Source of the DNA: Kocuria marina
GTDB lineage: Bacteria; Actinomycetota; Actinomycetes; Actinomycetales; Micrococcaceae
Reading direction: 5' to 3'
NCBI RefSeq assembly: GCF_000786655.1
Contig: NZ_JROM01000055.1
Coordinates: 124,001-188,000 of the forward strand
DNA: 64,000 nucleotides
Positions 60,617 through 64,000 of the stretch are shown here, one piece after another. Position numbers and translations under genes: made by a program. Under the pieces are notes generated by a model. It had not been told where the DNA came from. It saw only the letters and a program-made list of their open reading frames with translations, and made no database searches. Position 1 is the first letter of the stretch. Each line of letters starts with the position of its first letter.

Positions 60617-62215
60617 TTACACGAGAGCCAGCACGAACGTCCACACGCACACCACCGCGAGCATGCCCAGGCTGTAGGCGATGGAGCCGCGCATGATCTC
60701 ACTCTCCCGCCCGTTGAGACCCACCGCGCCGGCGGCGATCGCGATGGACTGCGGGGAGATGACCTTTGCGGTGGTACCGCCTGTCGTGTTGGTCCCCACG
60801 AGGAGGGACGGGGCGGCGCCGATGCCCTGCGCCGTCGCCACCTGCAGCGGCGCGAAGAGGGTGTTGTTGTTGACCACCGAGCCCGTGAGGAACACCCCGA
60901 TCCAGCCGATGACCGGGGCGATGAGCGGGAAGATGGGACCGACCGCGGCGAGCGCGGTGCCCATGGCGGTGGAGCCGCCGGAGTAGTTGGCAATGTTCGC
61001 GAGCACCAGGATCACGGCGATGAGCAGGATGGCCGGGCCCAGTGCCTTGAGTGCGCCCGCCAGCTCCTCCCCCAGTTCTTTGGTGTGCAGCTGCGGGGTG
61101 GTGAAGAACGTGATGAGCACCGCGATCAGGATGGCCGTTCCGGTGGCACCAAGGATCGAGAAGGTCCAGGTGGCATTGACGACCGTTCCGGCGGCGGTGG
61201 TCACGTGACCGGTGAGCCCGGGCATGGGCACCTTGAAGGTCGTGAAGCTCAGCGCCCCCTCGGTGAAGAGGTCCTGCACGGCGGGCACGGACCACAGCAG
61301 GATCACGGCGGTGAGGATGTAGAAGGGGCTCCAGGCGCGGACCACCTCGCCGAGGGGGTGTTTCCCCTCGGCGGTCTCGGGGACCTCCGGGGCACGCGAG
61401 ATCCGGCGCGGGGACCACACGTGGCACACTGCGAACAGGGCGACCATGGCCAGCAGGCCGGCCGCGAGATCTGCCAGCTCGGGGCCCATGAACCACAGCA
61501 GGCCACCCTGCACCGCGCAGAAGACCACCGAGGAGACGAGCGCCGGGAGCCAGGCCTCGCGCAGGCCGCGCACCCCGTCGACCATCCACACGAGCAGGAA
61601 CGGAACGAGGAACGTGAGCGGCTGGAGCAGCAGCACGAGGGCTCGCGAGAGTTCCTGCGTCTCCATGCTGGTGACCTGCGCGCCCACGAGCACGGGCACG
61701 CCAATGGCGCCGTAGGCACCGGCGGCCACGTTGGCCACGAGGCACAGCACTGCGGCGCGCACGGGCGGGAACCCCAGCTGCACGAGCAGTGCCGCGCAGA
61801 TCGCAATGGGCACGCCGAAGCCGGCCACGCCTTCCAGGAACGCGCCGAATGCGAACGCGATGAGCAGCACCTGCACGCGCTGGTCAGAGGAGACCGCGGC
61901 GATCGAGGAGCGGATCACGTCGAAGCGGCCCGAGCGCACGCTCAGCCGGTACAGCCACACCGCCATGACGATGATGTACGCGATGGGCCACAGCGCGGTC
62001 AGCAACCCCAGCAGACCTGCACCGGCCGCGGCGGAGACGGGCATGTGGAACACGAGCAGTGCCACCAGGATCTGCACCACCAGCGCGATGAGCCCCGATG
62101 TCAGCCCCGTGAGCTTGAACAGCATCATGCAGGCCAGGAACACGACTATCGGGATCGCGGCCGCGAGCGCGGTCAGGGGCAGGCTGCCCAGGGTGTCAAG
62201 AGATTGGGTCCACAT
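60617..62215 (-). CDS. lldP: L-lactate permease (LctP/LldP family)
   Basis: The 532-residue protein has about twelve to fourteen membrane helices. It starts WTQSLDTLGSLPLTALAAAIPIVVFLACMMLF and has family patches GVAGFGVPIAICAALLVQLGF, GAYGAIGVPVLVGAQVT, FLTGSVVNNNTLFAPLQVATAQGIG and the glycine-rich GTNTTGGTTAKVISPQSIAIA near the C-terminus. It takes up lactate (and sometimes glycolate) with protons. ATG 62215 follows GGAGG with 5-base spacing. A short leaderless frame (62196-62381) overlaps its start. Confidence 0.93.
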   Translation of the reverse strand: MWTQSLDTLGSLPLTALAAAIPIVVFLACMMLFKLTGLTSGLIALVVQILVALLVFHMPVSAAAGAGLLGLLTALWPIAYIIVMAVWLYRLSVRSGRFDVIRSSIAAVSSDQRVQVLLIAFAFGAFLEGVAGFGVPIAICAALLVQLGFPPVRAAVLCLVANVAAGAYGAIGVPVLVGAQVTSMETQELSRALVLLLQPLTFLVPFLLVWMVDGVRGLREAWLPALVSSVVFCAVQGGLLWFMGPELADLAAGLLAMVALFAVCHVWSPRRISRAPEVPETAEGKHPLGEVVRAWSPFYILTAVILLWSVPAVQDLFTEGALSFTTFKVPMPGLTGHVTTAAGTVVNATWTFSILGATGTAILIAVLITFFTTPQLHTKELGEELAGALKALGPAILLIAVILVLANIANYSGGSTAMGTALAAVGPIFPLIAPVIGWIGVFLTGSVVNNNTLFAPLQVATAQGIGAAPSLLVGTNTTGGTTAKVISPQSIAIAAGAVGLNGRESEIMRGSIAYSLGMLAVVCVWTFVLALV

Positions 62216-62381
62216 TGGAGCCTCCACGACGTCCGGCGGGTGAGTAGTCCTCAAGGCGGGCTCGCGACGTCGCCGCGGTGCGCGCCGTCGTCAGCCGCCG
62301 GTCGCGTAGCGGGGCGGGTTCCGGGAGCCAGCGGACCCTCGTACCACCACCTGCGACGCGCCGCAGCGACGCCTTGATCAC
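62196..62381 (-). CDS. Candidate short upstream frame overlapping the lactate permease start
   Basis: GTG 62381 follows TAGCGT (62389-62394, minus strand) by seven bases, the leaderless spacing used elsewhere here. The 61-residue Arg-rich product has no recognised motif, and its stop (TGA, 62198-62196) lies 18 bases inside the permease gene. It could be a leader peptide affecting permease translation, or an accident of high GC. Confidence 0.25.
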   Translation of the reverse strand: MIKASLRRVAGGGTRVRWLPEPAPLRDRRLTTARTAATSRARLEDYSPAGRRGGSNVDPIS

Positions 62382-62731
62382 AGGGTCAACGCTAGTCCTG
62401 AACCGGGCAGTTCGGGCGGGAACCCTCCGCGGAGAGTGACAGGTGCGAGGCGAGACACTCGGCTGCGGAACTCCTGGGCAACGGCACAGCCGCCCAGGGG
62501 GTCCGGAACCCCGCGAGTGGGAACGGAACACCGTAAAAAGACCCACACTGTGAAATTACGATTGGCAAACCTTAGTTATTCTCAATGCCCTCGACACCCG
62601 CCACAACCCTTTCTGGCGGCAGTACCGGAAACGCCTCGGAACGCGTCCCGCAATACCCCTCCCGGCGTAGAATTGAGGGTGATGAACTCCCGGAGTTCAG
62701 CACTCGGTTCACCCATTGACGAGGGGCAACG
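62216..62731. promoter_or_regulatory. Divergent control region between lactate permease and sdh
   Basis: In 516 bases, no large gene is supported other than the short leader frame at 62196-62381. The part at 62533-62590 is AT-rich and contains a DtxR/IdeR-like site. TAGAAT at 62668-62673 is a possible -10 for sdhC, with no good -35. The rest holds nothing I recognise. Confidence 0.5.
62556..62574. promoter_or_regulatory. DtxR/IdeR-like iron box upstream of sdhC
   Basis: TTACGATTGGCAAACCTTA matches the actinobacterial iron-repressor box (TWAGGTTAGSCTAACCTWA) at 15 of 19 positions, best in the right half (GGC-A-AACCTTA). It stands 158 bases before sdhC in an AT-rich island. The match is by eye to a remembered consensus. 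Confidence 0.4.
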
Positions 62732-63454
62732 ATGACGGCGACCATTCAGCGAAAACAACGCACGTCAGCCCCGCCGCGCACACGGCTGCCGGTGTCGAAC
62801 TTCGCCGCGAAAACCACCATGGCCGTCACCGGTCTCATTTTCGTCGGATTTGTGTTCGTGCACATGTACGGCAATCTGCACATCTTCCGCGGCCAGGAGG
62901 AGTTCGACCACTACGCACACTGGCTGCGCGAGATCCTGATGCCGCTCATCCCCTACGAGGGTGTCCTGTGGGTGCTGCGCGTCGTACTGCTGATCAGCCT
63001 GGTGCTGCACGTGGGCTGCGGGCTCCTGCTGTGGACGCGCGCCCGTCGAGCCCGCGGGCCGTTCAAACGCACCGGGCTGCGTCGCGGCGACGCCTTGATG
63101 GCGCGCTCGATGCTCGGGACCGGCCTGGTGATCCTGCTGTTCGTGATCTTCCACATCCTGGACCTCACGCTGGGTGTCCAGCCGGCCGCATCCGGGGCGT
63201 TCGAGAGCGGATCGGCGTACGCCAATCTGGTCGCCAGTTTCCAGCGGCCCGTCGTGGCCCTCTTCTACATGCTCACCATGCTGGTGCTCACCGTGCACGT
63301 GGCCCACGGGACGTGGACCGCCGCCAACGACCTCGGCGCCACCGGCAGGCGGCTGCGGCAGCTCGCCGCGTGGGTGGCGGGGCTGGTCGCCATGGCCATC
63401 TGCTTGGGCAACATCTCGATCCCCGTCTTGGTTCTCCTGGGAGTGATTCAGTGA
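62732..63454 (+). CDS. sdhC: Succinate dehydrogenase cytochrome b subunit (b558 type)
   Basis: The 240-residue protein has five membrane helices with conserved histidines: [49 protein letters not shown] and [15 protein letters not shown]. These are the haem-b ligands and quinone region of the b558 family that carries one large subunit. ATG 62732 has GAGGGG seven bases upstream. It overlaps the flavoprotein gene by one base (TGATG), so they are co-translated. Succinate:menaquinone oxidoreductase links the TCA cycle to the membrane. Confidence 0.92.
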   Translation: MTATIQRKQRTSAPPRTRLPVSNFAAKTTMAVTGLIFVGFVFVHMYGNLHIFRGQEEFDHYAHWLREILMPLIPYEGVLWVLRVVLLISLVLHVGCGLLLWTRARRARGPFKRTGLRRGDALMARSMLGTGLVILLFVIFHILDLTLGVQPAASGAFESGSAYANLVASFQRPVVALFYMLTMLVLTVHVAHGTWTAANDLGATGRRLRQLAAWVAGLVAMAICLGNISIPVLVLLGVIQ

Positions 63455-64000
63455 TGACGGCATCCTCGACCACCCAGCCGCACGCCCTGCTGGACGAGCT
63501 GCGCACCGTGGGTTCGGACCTCCCTGGCCTGGGCTCGGACGTGCCCCCGTCCCAGACGTGGGCGGACCGGCGGCTGCACTACCGCATGGTGGGCCCGCTC
63601 AACCGTCGGAAGTTCACCGTGGTCGTCGTGGGCACCGGACTCGCCGGTGCAGGTGCGGCGGCGGCCCTGGGCGAACTCGGCTACAACGTGGAGTCGTTCA
63701 CCTTCCACGACGCCCCGCGCCGCGCCCACTCGGTGGCCGCCCAGGGCGGCATCAATGCCGCACGCGCCCGCACGGTGGACAACGACTCGATCGCCCGGTT
63801 CGTGAAGGACACCGTCAAGGGCGGCGACTTCCGCGGCCGCGAGGCCGATGCCTGGCGGCTGGCCGAGGAGAGCATCCGGGTCATCGACCACATGAACGCG
63901 ATCGGCGCGCCCTTCGCCCGCGAGTACGGGGGCGGGCTGGCCACCCGCTCGTTCGGCGGCGTACAGGTCTCCCGGACCTACTACACGCGCGGGCAGACCG
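63454..64000 (+). CDS. sdhA: Succinate dehydrogenase flavoprotein subunit (partial, right edge)
   Basis: The frame from ATG 63454 is open to the window edge, 182 residues. After about 50 residues, the FAD-binding segment [52 protein letters not shown] is followed by [51 protein letters not shown]. The conserved [11 protein letters not shown] stretch contains the histidine that covalently binds FAD. The N-terminal [15 protein letters not shown] extension is typical of Gram-positive flavoproteins. The rest of the gene and sdhB lie to the right. Confidence 0.93.
   Translation, partial: MTASSTTQPHALLDELRTVGSDLPGLGSDVPPSQTWADRRLHYRMVGPLNRRKFTVVVVGTGLAGAGAAAALGELGYNVESFTFHDAPRRAHSVAAQGGINAARARTVDNDSIARFVKDTVKGGDFRGREADAWRLAEESIRVIDHMNAIGAPFAREYGGGLATRSFGGVQVSRTYYTRGQT

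Noticed and set aside
60466-60696. A 76-codon plus-strand frame between the cupin and lactate permease genes
   Set aside because: It overlaps the permease 3' end, has no ribosome site and shows no known motif.
1-64000. CRISPR arrays, prophage or insertion sequences
   Set aside because: No regular repeat-spacer array, phage gene or transposase was seen on either strand. The repeats found are short dispersed units or tandem copies.

Overview
The window is high-GC (about 70% by eye) DNA from an actinobacterium. Gene content and style point to the Micrococcaceae, most likely a Kocuria-like organism: monomeric NADP isocitrate dehydrogenase, the SCO1664/MSMEG_4193 gene pair, the b558-type succinate dehydrogenase start, DUF3072, and many genes that begin 6-8 nt after a TANNNT -10 box (probable leaderless mRNAs). 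The genus is an inference; no rRNA or marker gene is present. No CRISPR array, prophage, insertion sequence or integrase was seen.

Layout. 1-9,150: end of a peptide-type ABC binding lipoprotein, a LapA-like membrane protein, icd, an arylsulfotransferase-like lipoprotein, tpx, mdh, a macro-domain protein and a PIG-L deacetylase. 9,290-25,600: housekeeping and transport genes, mostly on the minus strand: TDT carrier, YchJ-like protein, LLM flavin oxidoreductase, type-5 uracil-DNA glycosylase, MOSC protein, trhO, OFA-type MFS antiporter, TRIC-like channel, PhoD phosphatase, a GNAT/carboxylesterase pair, an HTH regulator with a membrane protein, mug, EamA exporter, TspO-like protein and an alpha/beta hydrolase.

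26,157-36,198 is the most distinctive part, a self-contained selenocysteine island. tRNA-Sec, selA and selB form a minus-strand unit and selD is divergent. A three-gene operon then encodes a membrane-anchored formate dehydrogenase whose catalytic subunit is interrupted by one in-frame UGA (Sec189) followed directly by a bacterial SECIS-like hairpin. The island therefore holds the decoding machinery together with its client protein. Two subunits carry unusual low-complexity insertions.

36,400-48,940: acidic hypothetical protein, SCO1664/MSMEG_4193 pair, MoxR ATPase plus VWA protein, LppP/LprE lipoprotein, nitroreductase, a type III polyketide synthase with a methyltransferase, a PNPOx-like stress protein, an HhH-GPD protein and a glycerophosphodiesterase. 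49,000-56,900: dispersed AGCAAAAGCA/TGCTTTT repeats flank a GNAT gene, followed by a flavin disulfide reductase, sodC, a TetR/GAP-family divergent pair, a YkvI-like protein with an apparent frameshift, a 48-residue membrane protein and a DUF429 protein.

57,000-64,000: pspC-domain protein, histidine phosphatase, a scar region with remnants of a lipoprotein, an MFS gene and an internally deleted ltrA around an intact hydrolase, a cupin, lactate permease, and the start of the sdh operon behind a DtxR/IdeR-like box. icd, mdh and sdh are TCA-cycle genes; lactate permease and formate dehydrogenase suggest flexible use of small organic acids.
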